Below, piece by piece: positions 1 to 11,579 of a stretch of 64,000 bases of DNA. The stretch lies in contig NZ_JOAN01000008.1 in the NCBI RefSeq assembly GCF_000718555.1, forward strand, positions 124,001-188,000, given 5' to 3'. The position numbers were made by a program, and so were the translations under genes. The stretch is from Micromonospora chokoriensis (lineage in GTDB: Bacteria > Actinomycetota > Actinomycetes > Mycobacteriales > Micromonosporaceae). Positions within the stretch are counted from its first letter, which is position 1, and every line of letters begins with the position of its first letter. The notes beneath the pieces are model-generated. The model was not told the origin of the DNA. It did no database searches and saw only the letters and a program-made list of their open reading frames with translations.

Positions 1-770
1 GCCAGCCGCACCATCGGGGCCTTACGGGCGGTCGCCTCCTGGGCCAATCGGACGATCCCGGCGTACGTGCTCTGTGCCGCGTTCTTCGTCGCCCGCATGC
101 CGAACCCCGGGCCGGCGTTGACCACACCGCTGGCCACGGCCTCCCCGGCCGCCCGTTGGACCAGCCGCGACTCGCCGGTCACCACCGACTCGTCCAGCGT
201 GGCCGCCTCGTCGACGGTCCCGTCGACCGGCACCACGTCCCCCGGGCCGACCAGCAACCGGTCCGCCGCCGCCACCCGGTCCAGCGGCACCACCTCGATC
301 ATGCCGTCGGGCCCACGCCGACGGGCGGTACGCGGAGCGCGCGCCAGCAACGCCCGCAGGTCGCGGGTCGCCCGGCGCTGCGCGTACGACTCCAAGGACC
401 GCCCGGTCGCCAGCATCACGGCGATGACCGCCCCGGCCAGGTACTCCCCCACGCCGAGCGCACCGACCAGGGCCAGCACGGCGATCACGTCCACGCCGAA
501 GTGCCGGTGCCACAACGAACGCAGCATCGACCAGGCGGCGGGCAGCAGCGCGGCCACCGTGACGGCTGCCCAGACCAGGTCGGCCGGGCCTGGGTATCCG
601 GCGATCCGCAGCACCGCACCGGCCAGCACCCCGATGCCGAGACCGAACAGTGGCGCCCACGCCCACCACCTCCGGACGCGGGCGCGGACCGGCCGCTCCG
701 GTACGCAATCGGTCGGCTCGGCCCCCACCTGCGCATCGTCGCAGCCGGTGGGCCGCCAACGGCCAGACAC
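1..770 (-). CDS. Heavy-metal-type P-type ATPase, N-terminal part (runs off the window)
   Basis: The minus-strand frame encodes the front of a P1B-like cation-transporting ATPase: hydrophobic segments (for example LVWAAVTVAALLPAAWSML, then VIAVLALVGALGVGEYLAGA), then an actuator domain with VGPGDVVPVDGTVDEA and the phosphatase motif VVTGES. The gene leaves the window before the DKTGT phosphorylation site. There is no CxxC metal-binding domain at the N-terminus. The frame stays open upstream; I chose the GTG at 770 because codons further up look non-coding and a DosR-like box lies at 846-865. GTG at 728 or 872 are alternatives. It is divergent from an Acg-type gene, and P-type ATPases are known members of DosR regulons, so a role in low-oxygen ion homeostasis is inferred. 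Confidence 0.8.
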   Translation of the reverse strand, partial: MSGRWRPTGCDDAQVGAEPTDCVPERPVRARVRRWWAWAPLFGLGIGVLAGAVLRIAGYPGPADLVWAAVTVAALLPAAWSMLRSLWHRHFGVDVIAVLALVGALGVGEYLAGAVIAVMLATGRSLESYAQRRATRDLRALLARAPRTARRRGPDGMIEVVPLDRVAAADRLLVGPGDVVPVDGTVDEAATLDESVVTGESRLVQRAAGEAVASGVVNAGPGFGMRATKNAAQSTYAGIVRLAQEATARKAPMVRL

Positions 771-845
771 CGGGCGTTTCGCCCGCTTGACAGACGTCGT
801 AGCGGTGCGCCGGACGTGGTTCGGCGGGCGCAACGGCCCGGCGAG

Positions 846-865
846 GTCGGGACCTGTGGCCCCTG
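846..865. promoter_or_regulatory. DosR/DevR-like box 1
   Basis: GTCGGGACCTGTGGCCCCTG. It resembles the mycobacterial DosR palindrome (TTSGGGACTWWAGTCCCSAA) and shares GTCGGGAC-N4-GGCCC with two further copies at 4418-4437 and 4472-4491. It lies between the divergent ATPase and Acg genes, so it could serve both. Confidence 0.6.
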
Positions 866-883
866 CCGACACACACCGAATGA

Positions 884-3730
<2,847 letters not shown>

Positions 3731-3745
3731 CCCCGGCGACTCAGG

Positions 3746-4384
3746 TCAGGGCGTCTTGCCGAGCAGCCGAGTGGCCAGGACGGCGGCCTGCGTGCGGCGC
3801 TCCAGGCCCAGCTTGGCCAGCACGCTGGACACGTAGTTCTTCACCGTCTTCTCCGCCAGGAACATCCGCCCGGCGATCTCCCGGTTGGTCAGCCCCTCCG
3901 CCACGTACTCCAGGATCCGCCGCTCCTGCTCGGTGAGCGACCTCAGCTCGCGCGGCTGCTCGACGCCGTTGCGGATGCGCTCCAACACCCGGGTGGTGAT
4001 CGCCGGGTCGAGCAGCGACTGCCCGGCCGCGACGCGGCGCACCGCGTCGACCAGATCGGTGCCACGGATCTGCTTGAGCACGTACCCGGCGGCGCCCGCC
4101 ATGATCGCCGCGAACAGTGCCTCGTCGTCCTCGTACGAGGTGAGGATCAGTCCCTTGATGGACGAGTCGACGGCGCGGACGTCACGGCACACGTCGATGC
4201 CATTGCCGTCAGGCAGCCGCGCGTCGAGGATCGCCACGTCGGGCCGCAACGCCGGGATGCGGCGAGCCGCCTCCTGCGCCGAGCCGGACTCGCCGACCAC
4301 CTCGATGTCGCCGCTGCTCTGCAACAGGTCGGCCAGGCCACGGCGGACGACCTCATGGTCGTCGAGGAGGAACACACGGATCAT
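3746..4384 (-). CDS. devR: DevR/DosR-like NarL-family response regulator
   Basis: 212 residues. The receiver domain has the acidic pair LLDDHE and phospho-acceptor Asp54 (VAILDARLPDG), the same number as in mycobacterial DosR. The C-terminal LuxR-type helix-turn-helix carries KTVKNYVSSVLAKLGLERRT, nearly the DosR recognition-helix sequence. It would bind the DosR-like boxes of this cluster after phosphorylation by the convergent kinase. Its own promoter region (4385-4578) contains two such boxes, shared with the divergent Acg paralogue, which suggests autoregulation. Confidence 0.92.
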   Translation of the reverse strand: MIRVFLLDDHEVVRRGLADLLQSSGDIEVVGESGSAQEAARRIPALRPDVAILDARLPDGNGIDVCRDVRAVDSSIKGLILTSYEDDEALFAAIMAGAAGYVLKQIRGTDLVDAVRRVAAGQSLLDPAITTRVLERIRNGVEQPRELRSLTEQERRILEYVAEGLTNREIAGRMFLAEKTVKNYVSSVLAKLGLERRTQAAVLATRLLGKTP

Positions 4385-4417
4385 CCTTCGTTTCTACCCG
4401 GTGCCCACGGCCCACCG

Positions 4418-4437
4418 CACGGGCCGAAGGTCCCGAC
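4418..4437. promoter_or_regulatory. DosR/DevR-like box 2
   Basis: Read on the minus strand: GTCGGGACCTTCGGCCCGTG, the best match of the three to the mycobacterial DosR palindrome. It is 34 bases upstream of devR and about 140 bases upstream of the Acg paralogue. Confidence 0.62.
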
Positions 4438-4471
4438 CGACCCGGAACGGGCGGGCGCTCGGACCCAACTG

Positions 4472-4491
4472 GTCGGGACGTCCGGCCCTGC
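4472..4491. promoter_or_regulatory. DosR/DevR-like box 3
   Basis: GTCGGGACGTCCGGCCCTGC, 88 bases before the Acg paralogue at 4579. Together with box 2 it forms a pair in the devR/acg divergent promoter; paired boxes are common in DosR-controlled promoters of mycobacteria. Confidence 0.58.
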
Positions 4492-4578
4492 TCAGCGACC
4501 ACCGAACGATGGACCGTGATGGTGCGCCGGCCACTACGGCACCACCCGCCGCCGGCCCAGCGGGAGAGGAGCACCGCC

Positions 4579-5553
4579 ATGGAGATCGGCTACACCGCAG
4601 CCCAGCTGCGGGCCGCCGCCGTGGACGCGGTCCGGGCACCGTCGTTGCACAACACCCAGCCCTGGCGGCTACGGCTGCGCGCCGGCGCCATCGAGGTGCT
4701 GGCCGATCCGACCCGCCGGCTGCCGGCGACCGACCCGAGCGGGTGGGGTGTCCGGATCGCCTGCGGCGCGGCGCTGTTCAACCTGCGGATCGCCCTGGCC
4801 GTCGCCGGTCTCCCGGCCCGGGTGCGGCTACGCCCCGACCCGGCCGAGCCGGACCTGCTGGCCCGGCTGGTGCCGGACACCCCGCGCCGACCCACCCTCG
4901 CCGAGCAGAGCCTGTACGCGGCCATCCCCCGCCGGTTCAGCAACCGCCTGCCGTTCTGGCCGGACCCGGTGCCGGCCGACGCCCGGTGGCGTCTCGGCGA
5001 GGCGTCCCGTGCCGAGCAGTGCTGGCTGGAGCTGCTGATCGGGGTGAGCGCGGTCTCCGCGTTCGGCGAGATCGCCCGCAGCGCGCACCGGGTGCTGGAG
5101 CGCGACCCCGCGTACCGGGCCGAACGGGAACGATGGCTGCGCTGCGAGTCCAACCCGGACGGTGTACCCGCCTCGGCCGGAGGCCCGCAGGGCGAGCCGC
5201 AGGACGTCCTCCCGACCCGCGGCTACGGTGGGCGCGACCGTGCCCCCGGGCGAGACTTCGAACCGGAACCCCTGGTGGGGGTGCTGGGCTCGGTGGGCAA
5301 CACCGCCGTGGACCAGGTGATCGCCGGGCAGGCCCTGCAACGGCTGCTGCTCACCGCCACGGACGCCGGGCTCAGCGTGTCGATGCTCTCCCAACCGATC
5401 GAGGTGGCCCCGGCGCGGGAGCAACTGCGCCTGTCGCTGGGGCGGTTCGGCACACCGCAGATGGTGCTGCGGATCGGGTACGGCCAACCGGGCCGTCCGA
5501 CCCCCCGACGCAGTGTCGACGAGGTGCTGGACCTGCCGGTGGTGCCCGCCTGA
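4579..5553 (+). CDS. Second Acg-family nitroreductase-fold protein
   Basis: 324 residues, ATG 4579 with GGGAGAGG 9 bases upstream. It shares APSLHNTQPWRLRL, a GRDFEPEPLVG segment and the C-terminal LTATDAGLSVSMLSQP region with the protein at 960-1943, so it is a paralogue of the same Acg/Rv3131-type family. Divergent from devR; two DosR-like boxes lie in the shared promoter. Expected to be induced under low oxygen or nitric oxide if the boxes work. Confidence 0.87.
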   Translation: MEIGYTAAQLRAAAVDAVRAPSLHNTQPWRLRLRAGAIEVLADPTRRLPATDPSGWGVRIACGAALFNLRIALAVAGLPARVRLRPDPAEPDLLARLVPDTPRRPTLAEQSLYAAIPRRFSNRLPFWPDPVPADARWRLGEASRAEQCWLELLIGVSAVSAFGEIARSAHRVLERDPAYRAERERWLRCESNPDGVPASAGGPQGEPQDVLPTRGYGGRDRAPGRDFEPEPLVGVLGSVGNTAVDQVIAGQALQRLLLTATDAGLSVSMLSQPIEVAPAREQLRLSLGRFGTPQMVLRIGYGQPGRPTPRRSVDEVLDLPVVPA

Positions 5554-5587
5554 CGGTGCCGCTCGGGTCGAGGGCACGCACGGAGGT

Positions 5588-6055
5588 TCACTCGCCGCCC
5601 ACCGCCGTTTCGGCCAGCGCGTTGCGGCGGCGCAGCAGCGCCGCCCTCGCCCGGCGGGCCGCCCGCAGGTGCACGGCCGCCACCACGCCGAGCACGAGCA
5701 CCACCCCCAGCAGCAGCGGCTCGAACTCCTGCCGTACCAGGCTGATGATCAGCGCGCCGACGCTGAATACCAGCCACGCGCCGACGCCGAGCCAGCCGGC
5801 GACCACCCGATCCCGGGCGAACAGCGGAGTCCGTCGGGTCACCGCCCAGCCACCGAACGCCGCCCAGCACAGACCGATCGCCACCAGGACGGCGAAGGCC
5901 ACGTTCGTCCGCGTCGGCAACCCGGGCTCGGTGACCCAGAGCAGGCCGATCAGGGCGCTCCCGGTGAGACCGGCGAAGGCCACGGCCAGGTAGCCGACCC
6001 GCTTGCGCAGCGACAACGGCGCGTCCAGTCGCGCCAACATCTCTTCCGGAGTCAT
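5588..6055 (-). CDS. Small membrane protein coupled to an ECF sigma factor
   Basis: 155 residues with a short N-terminal cytoplasmic stretch (MTPEEMLARLDAPLSLRKR) and about four hydrophobic segments: YLAVAFAGLTGSALIGLLWV, a region near AFAVLVAIGLCWAAFGGWAV, GWLGVGAWLVFSVGALIISL and LLLGVVLVLGVVAAVHL. It overlaps the sigma factor stop by 4 bases (ATGA), so the two are co-translated. No HxxxCxxC zinc anti-sigma motif is present, but position and size suggest it could hold the sigma factor at the membrane. Function otherwise unknown. Confidence 0.72.
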   Translation of the reverse strand: MTPEEMLARLDAPLSLRKRVGYLAVAFAGLTGSALIGLLWVTEPGLPTRTNVAFAVLVAIGLCWAAFGGWAVTRRTPLFARDRVVAGWLGVGAWLVFSVGALIISLVRQEFEPLLLGVVLVLGVVAAVHLRAARRARAALLRRRNALAETAVGGE

Positions 6056-6570
6056 GCTTCGTACCCCTTCCGTACCAGCTCGTGGCGTAACAACCTGCGG
6101 GCCCGGTTGAGCCGCGACTTGATGGTGCCGACGGGCACGGCGCAGATCTGCGCGCAGGCGTCCAGCGGCAGATCCTCCAGGTAGAACAGCAGGAGCACCT
6201 CCCGTTCCCGGGCCGGAAGCGCCGCCAGCGCGCCGGCGAGCGTTTCCCGGTTGACGACACCCTCCGCCTCGTCGTCACCGGGCCGGTCGTCGATCGGTTC
6301 GGGCTCCGGGCGGGCGTACGCGTCCCGCAGCCGGTTCAGCACGGCCCGGCGGGCGATGGCGAACAGCCACGGGGCGAACCGGTCCGGCTGCCGCAGCCTC
6401 GGCAACCCTTTGAAGACCGCCAGCCAGACCTCCTGCACCACATCGTCGTCGGACCCGCCGAGCATCCGCCCGACGTACCGCTCGACCGCCGGATGCCAGC
6501 CCTGCACCAGCTCGGCGAACGCCTCCCGCTCACCCAACTGACAGCGGACCACCAGCAACTCATCGCTCAT
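6052..6570 (-). CDS. ECF RNA polymerase sigma factor
   Basis: 172 residues. Region 2 contains FAELVQGWHPAVERYVGRML and DDDVVQEVWLAVFKGLPRLR; region 4 contains LPAREREVLLLFYLEDLPLDACA and VGTIKSRLNRARRLLRHEL, the DNA-binding helix for the -35 element. No C-terminal extension. It is followed by a co-translated membrane protein and is divergent from a four-gene ABC exporter operon at 6756, which is a candidate target. Confidence 0.92.
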   Translation of the reverse strand: MSDELLVVRCQLGEREAFAELVQGWHPAVERYVGRMLGGSDDDVVQEVWLAVFKGLPRLRQPDRFAPWLFAIARRAVLNRLRDAYARPEPEPIDDRPGDDEAEGVVNRETLAGALAALPAREREVLLLFYLEDLPLDACAQICAVPVGTIKSRLNRARRLLRHELVRKGYEA

Positions 6571-6755
6571 CGGCCCTCCTTCGCCTATTCAGTCGGGGTG
6601 GGGGCCTGGCAGGTTCACGACCCGCCGCAACTCACGGTCAGAAACCAGAAAAGTCACCCGGGGCATGGTCAACGGAGCCGGCACCTGCTTCAATCTGAGC
6701 CCGGCCGCTACCCGAGGCTGGCTCGACGTCGGCCACGACCGGACGGAGAAGGGGA

Positions 6756-7688
6756 ATGTCCAGCACCCCGCTGTCCCTGCCCCAGCCATCCGCTCGAGCA
6801 CCCGAGTTCGGCCGGGACGCGCTCATCGTCTGCGAGAACCTGGTCCGGATCTACCAGACCGGTTCGATCGAGGTGCAGGCACTTCAAGGGCTGGACCTGG
6901 CCGTGCAGAGTGGTGAGCTGGTCGCCGTCGTCGGTGCCTCCGGGTCGGGCAAGTCGACGCTGCTCTCCATCCTGGCCGGCATCGACGCACCCACCGCCGG
7001 GCGGGTCCGGGTCGACAGGTGGAATCTGCTGGCGATGTCCCGCGCGGACCGGGTGGACTACCGGCGGCGCACCGTCGGGTTCGTCCGCCAGCAGACGGCG
7101 AGCAACCTGATCCCCTACCTGACCGCACGCGAGATGGTCGACCTGCCGATGACGGCGGCCCGGACCGCGAAGCAGGAACGCCGCGAGCGCGCCGCCGAAC
7201 TGCTGGACAGCCTCGGTGTCGCCGACTGCGCCGATCGACGCCCCGGGCAACTCTCCGGCGGGCAGCAGATGCGGGTCGCGATCGCGGTGGCGCTGGCGAA
7301 CAATCCACGGGTCCTGCTCGCCGACGAGCCGACCGGCGAGCTGGACGCCGCCACGTCCGCGGAGGTCTTCGGCGTGCTGCGCGACGTCAACCGGCGCTAC
7401 GGCGTCACCGTCGTCGTGGTCACCCACGACCCGGAGGTCAGCGGCCAGGTCGAACGGACCATCGCGATCCGCGACGGGCGCACCAGCAGTGAGGTGCTGC
7501 GCCGCACCACCACCAACGCCGAGGGCGACACGCACATGATCGCCGAGGAGTACGCCGTGATGGACCGGGCCGGGCGGGTCCAGGTGCCCCGCGAGTTCCG
7601 CCAGGCGCTGGAGCTGACCCGACGGGTCCGGCTGGCCCTGGAACCCGACCACATCACGATCCGCCCCGACTCGGGAGGCGGCGAATGA
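6756..7688 (+). CDS. ABC transporter ATP-binding protein with C-terminal AbrB-like domain
   Basis: 310 residues. Residues 24-250 form a MacB/LolD-type ATPase: Walker A GASGSGKSTL, signature LSGGQQMRVAIA, Walker B VLLADEPTGELD, H-loop VVTHD. From about residue 265 a tail reads AVMDRAGRVQVPREFRQAL then RVRLALEPDHITIRP, which has the shape of a SpoVT/AbrB swapped-hairpin domain (D-x-x-GRV-x-(L/V)P). That is unusual for an ABC ATPase and may serve dimerisation or DNA binding. RBS GGAGAAGGGG precedes the ATG. First gene of a four-gene operon; its stop overlaps the next ATPase by 4 bases. Confidence 0.9.
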   Translation: MSSTPLSLPQPSARAPEFGRDALIVCENLVRIYQTGSIEVQALQGLDLAVQSGELVAVVGASGSGKSTLLSILAGIDAPTAGRVRVDRWNLLAMSRADRVDYRRRTVGFVRQQTASNLIPYLTAREMVDLPMTAARTAKQERRERAAELLDSLGVADCADRRPGQLSGGQQMRVAIAVALANNPRVLLADEPTGELDAATSAEVFGVLRDVNRRYGVTVVVVTHDPEVSGQVERTIAIRDGRTSSEVLRRTTTNAEGDTHMIAEEYAVMDRAGRVQVPREFRQALELTRRVRLALEPDHITIRPDSGGGE

Positions 7689-8407
7689 GCGACGAGCCGC
7701 TGCTGCGCGTGCACGGCGTAGAGCGGCGCTTCCGCACCGGGCCGACAGTCGTACACGCCCTGCGCGGTGTGTCGTTCGACGTGGCCGCCGGTGCGATGGT
7801 GGCGCTCGTCGGCCGCTCCGGCTCGGGTAAGACCACCCTGCTCAACGTCATCGGCGGCCTGGACCGCCCGGACGCCGGCACCGTGCACGTCGACGGCACC
7901 GACGTCACCGCGCTCGACGAGGACGGACTGTCCCGGCTGCGGCGCGAGAAGGTGTCCTACGTCTTCCAGAGCTTCGGGTTGATCCCGGTGCTGTCGGCGG
8001 CGGAGAACGTCGCGGCTCCGCTGCGGATGGCCCGCGTCGCCCCGACCGAGCGCGAGCGGCGGGTCGCGCTGCTGCTGGAGCTGATCGGCCTCGCCGACCA
8101 CGCCCAGCAGCGGCCCGCCGAGCTGTCCGGCGGCCAGCAGCAGCGGGTGGCGATCGCCCGCGCGCTGGCCGCGTCGCCCCAACTGCTGCTCGCCGACGAG
8201 CCCACCGGGCAACTGGACGCCGAGACCGGCCTGTCGGTGATGGCCCTGCTACGCGGGATCGTGGAATCCGAAGGCGTCACTGTCCTGGTGTCGACGCACG
8301 ACCCGGTGATGATGGCCCTGGCCGACCGGGTCATCCGCATCCACGACGGGCACCTCGACGAAGAGGCTGCCGGGCAGCGGTACGCCCCCGGGCCGGATGC
8401 CGGGTGA
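7685..8407 (+). CDS. ABC transporter ATP-binding protein (MacB/LolD type)
   Basis: 240 residues. Walker A GRSGSGKTTL, Q-loop YVFQSFGLIPVLSAAENV, signature LSGGQQQRVAIARALA, Walker B LLLADEPTGQLD and H-loop STHD are all intact. No extra domain, in contrast to the preceding ATPase. Starts with an ATGA overlap on the previous gene and overlaps the following permease by about 11 bases, so the operon is tightly coupled. The two ATPases probably form a heterodimer serving the two FtsX-type permeases. Confidence 0.93.
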   Translation: MSDEPLLRVHGVERRFRTGPTVVHALRGVSFDVAAGAMVALVGRSGSGKTTLLNVIGGLDRPDAGTVHVDGTDVTALDEDGLSRLRREKVSYVFQSFGLIPVLSAAENVAAPLRMARVAPTERERRVALLLELIGLADHAQQRPAELSGGQQQRVAIARALAASPQLLLADEPTGQLDAETGLSVMALLRGIVESEGVTVLVSTHDPVMMALADRVIRIHDGHLDEEAAGQRYAPGPDAG

Positions 8408-11400
8408 CGCGACGATGCTGAGGCTGGTCAGCCGGCGCGCCCGCGCGCAGTGGCCGTTGCTGGCAGCCCTCCTCGGGGTCGTCACGATCGGCGCGACGCT
8501 GCTGGGCACCTGCACCCTGCTGGTCACCCGCACCGCCGAGCGGGCGCTGGAGGTCGCCATGGCCCGCGCCGCCCCCGCCGCCGTCGACGCGACCGTCTAC
8601 ACCGGCGCCGTCGAGGGCGGGCACACCCAGTCCGTCGTCACCGACACCCGCAACGCGGTGACCTCCGCGCTGGCACCGTTCCCGGTGACGACGAGCGCGC
8701 GGGCGTCGACAGTGCTGCGGGCGTTACCGCCCACACTCGCCAAGGGCACCAGCGTGGGGCCCCAGGCGTACCTGTCGGGGCTGGACGACCTGCCGTCCCG
8801 AGCCGAGCTGGTCACCGGGCACTGGCCACAGCAGCCGGGCGACGCGGTGCTGCTGGAGTCCACCGCCCAACTGCTCGGCCTCGCCCCCGGTCAACGGGTA
8901 CGCCTCGGCGCCGAGCTGGCCCACGCACCCGTCCCCGCCATCGACGTACTCGTCGTCGGGGTGGCACGCCCGCTGCCCGGACGCGGCTGGGAACGCGACC
9001 CGCTGGCCGCGGCCGGCTCCGCCATGGGCTTCTGGGACGGCCGCTTCATGCAGCCGGTGAACGCCTACGGCCCGTTCCTCGTCGACCTCGCCGACCTGGT
9101 CACCACCGGTGCCACAGTCAGCCGGATGGAGGTCACCGCTCACCCGGAGCTGTCCCACCCGCACCGCCGCGACCTGGAGAACGTGGCCGAAGCGATTCGC
9201 ACCGCCGACCGCCGGCTGGCAGGCACCCTCGGCGACCGCGTCCAGCTCGCCCGGATCTCCTCCGACCTGCCGTTGACAGTGCGGGCCGCCGACGACCAAC
9301 AGCACGTCACCGCCGCAGTCGTGCTCGCCATCGCCGTCCTCGGCGGTGTCCTGGCCGCGACGGCACTCGTCCTCGCCGGCCGGCTGACCACGGGCATCCG
9401 CGCCGACGAGACAGCCCTGCGATCCGCCCTGGGCACCAGCCGTCGCCAACTCGCCGCCACCGCGACGATCGAGGCCGGGCTCGTCGCCGCGGTCGCCGCC
9501 GCGCTCGCCGTACCGGCCTCGTCGGCCCTGCACGCCGGCCTGACCCACCTGCCACCGCTGGACGGCGCCGGCCTGACCGCCCGGCCGGTCATCGCCGGCG
9601 CCCAGGTCCTCGCGGTCGTCGGTGGCGCACTGGTGCTCGCGGCCGTCCTCACCGTGCTGGCGATCCGGCCCGTCCCGGCCGCCGGCGAGCAGCGCACCCG
9701 CCGCGAGCTGCTGGCCCGATCCGGGGCCGACCTGCTGCTCACGGTATTCGCCGCCGCCAGCTGGTGGCAGCTGTACGCGCAGCCCACCGCCGCCAACCCA
9801 CGCGCCGACACGGTCCGGGTGCTCGCGCCGGCGCTGCTACTCACCGCCGGTGCCGCGCTGGCGCTCCGGGTGGTGCTGCCGGCCCTGCGCGCCGCCGACC
9901 GGCTGGCGTACCGGGCGCGCGGGTTGGCGCTGCCGCTGACGGTCGCCGAGGCCGCCCGCCGGCCCCAAGCGGTCGCCGCCGGGTTGCTCGTCGGGCTGGC
10001 CTGCGCGGCCGGAACCTTCGGCCTCGCCTTCGACAGCACCTGGCACCAGTCGCAGCGCGACCAGGCCGCGATCTCCGTCGGCACCGACCTGGCACTCACC
10101 CTGGGCACGCCCCCGGCGGCCGGAGACGGCGCCCTCGTCAGCGCGGCCACCACGGGGGTGGTGAGCCCGGCCCTCAACCGTGGCACCACAGTCGGTCAGT
10201 GGCTCGGCACCGCCGGCGACGCGCCAAGGCTGGTCGCCGTCGACACCACCCGCGCCGACGCGCTGCTGCGCGGGCGGCTGGACAGCGACCGCGGCTGGGC
10301 GGACATCGGCACCACGCTGGCACCACGCACCCGGGTCACCGGTCTCGCCATTCCGAGCGGCGCCCCGCTCGTCCTGCGCGGGACCGCCGGCGGCGGCACC
10401 CCGCTCACCGTGACGCCCCGGCTGCTGCTGCAGGACGGCACCGGCCTGCGTACGTCCTGCACCGGCCCCGCCGTACCCCTCGACGGCCAGGAGGTTCGAC
10501 TGCCCGACTGCGCGACGGCCGACGGGCTGCGCCTCGTCGCGGTCGTCCTGCCGGTCACCGCCGACGCGGCCAGCGGGCCCGTCGCTGTCGACGTCACCCT
10601 CACCCTGCCGCCTGCCGGATCGGCGGAATCCGGCGACGGATCGGATTGGACCGCAACGTCCGCGCCGCCGGTTCCGAGCAAGTTGCGGGACCCGAGCGTC
10701 ATGGTGTCCGCCGCGTCGACGGGAACCACGCTGCGGATGGCCGCGACCGTCGAGCTCGGCGGCGCCGACGACGCCGCCCGGACCCTCGTCGCCACCGCCT
10801 TCCCGGACCCCGGCCCGGTGCCCGTCGCCGTCTCGTCCCGCTTCGCCAACGAGATCGGTGCCGACAGCGGCAGTGAGCTCAGCGTCACTGTCGGCATCAC
10901 GCCCGTCCCGATCGTCGTCACCGAGGTCGTGCCGACCGTCCCGTCCGCCCCCGACGCCGTCGCCATCCTGGCCGACCTGGACACGCTCTCGCGCGCACGT
11001 GCCGTCACCGGCGACCTGACGTTCCCGGTCGACGCCTGGTGGGTCGGCAACCCCGCCGACCCCGGTGCCGCCGAACGGGCCACCGCCCTGCACCTGGGCA
11101 CCGTCGCGACCCGCGAAGCGGAGACCACCCGCCGCACCGACGGCCCGCTGCACGCCGGGCTGCCGGCCGCGCTCCGGCTCATCGTCCCGGCCGCGGCCCT
11201 GCTGCTGCTCGCCGGTGTCGTCCTGCACGTCACCTGTGACCTACAGGTCCGCGCCGTCGAGGTGACGCGGCTGCGCGGCCTGGGAATGTCGCGCCGCGAC
11301 ATCAAAGCCGTGCTGCTCGGCCAACACGCCGGCGTCCTGCTGCCCCTGCTCGCGGCCGGCGCGGCCGTCGGCGCGCTCGCCACCCACGTCGTCGCTCCCC

Positions 11401-11579
11401 TGCTCGTACGCTCCGACACCGGCGCCGCGCCCATCCCGGCCCCCCAGCCACACTGGCCGTGGCCGGCCGAGGCCGCACTGCTCACCGCGCTGCTGGCCGG
11501 AGGCATGCTGGCGGTCGCCCTCGTGGTCACCGTCCAGGTCCGCCGGGCCGACGCCACGCACCTGCGGGTGACGCCGTGA
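8397..11579 (+). CDS. Large FtsX-family ABC transporter permease (1060 residues)
   Basis: One N-terminal membrane helix (WPLLAALLGVVTIGATLLGTC) is followed by a large extracytoplasmic region. A central FtsX-like core of helices follows (VLAIAVLGGVLAATALVLAG; GLVAAVAAALAVPASSALHA; VLAVVGGALVLAAVLTVLAI), then a second extracytoplasmic region and a C-terminal three-helix FtsX unit (LRLIVPAAALLLLAGVVLHV). This layout is that of the duplicated MacB/LolC-type permeases of Gram-positive bacteria, which move peptides, lipids or act as mechanotransmitters. ATG 8397 overlaps the previous gene; ATG 8415 is an alternative. The substrate cannot be read from the sequence. Confidence 0.88.
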   Translation: MPGDATMLRLVSRRARAQWPLLAALLGVVTIGATLLGTCTLLVTRTAERALEVAMARAAPAAVDATVYTGAVEGGHTQSVVTDTRNAVTSALAPFPVTTSARASTVLRALPPTLAKGTSVGPQAYLSGLDDLPSRAELVTGHWPQQPGDAVLLESTAQLLGLAPGQRVRLGAELAHAPVPAIDVLVVGVARPLPGRGWERDPLAAAGSAMGFWDGRFMQPVNAYGPFLVDLADLVTTGATVSRMEVTAHPELSHPHRRDLENVAEAIRTADRRLAGTLGDRVQLARISSDLPLTVRAADDQQHVTAAVVLAIAVLGGVLAATALVLAGRLTTGIRADETALRSALGTSRRQLAATATIEAGLVAAVAAALAVPASSALHAGLTHLPPLDGAGLTARPVIAGAQVLAVVGGALVLAAVLTVLAIRPVPAAGEQRTRRELLARSGADLLLTVFAAASWWQLYAQPTAANPRADTVRVLAPALLLTAGAALALRVVLPALRAADRLAYRARGLALPLTVAEAARRPQAVAAGLLVGLACAAGTFGLAFDSTWHQSQRDQAAISVGTDLALTLGTPPAAGDGALVSAATTGVVSPALNRGTTVGQWLGTAGDAPRLVAVDTTRADALLRGRLDSDRGWADIGTTLAPRTRVTGLAIPSGAPLVLRGTAGGGTPLTVTPRLLLQDGTGLRTSCTGPAVPLDGQEVRLPDCATADGLRLVAVVLPVTADAASGPVAVDVTLTLPPAGSAESGDGSDWTATSAPPVPSKLRDPSVMVSAASTGTTLRMAATVELGGADDAARTLVATAFPDPGPVPVAVSSRFANEIGADSGSELSVTVGITPVPIVVTEVVPTVPSAPDAVAILADLDTLSRARAVTGDLTFPVDAWWVGNPADPGAAERATALHLGTVATREAETTRRTDGPLHAGLPAALRLIVPAAALLLLAGVVLHVTCDLQVRAVEVTRLRGLGMSRRDIKAVLLGQHAGVLLPLLAAGAAVGALATHVVAPLLVRSDTGAAPIPAPQPHWPWPAEAALLTALLAGGMLAVALVVTVQVRRADATHLRVTP

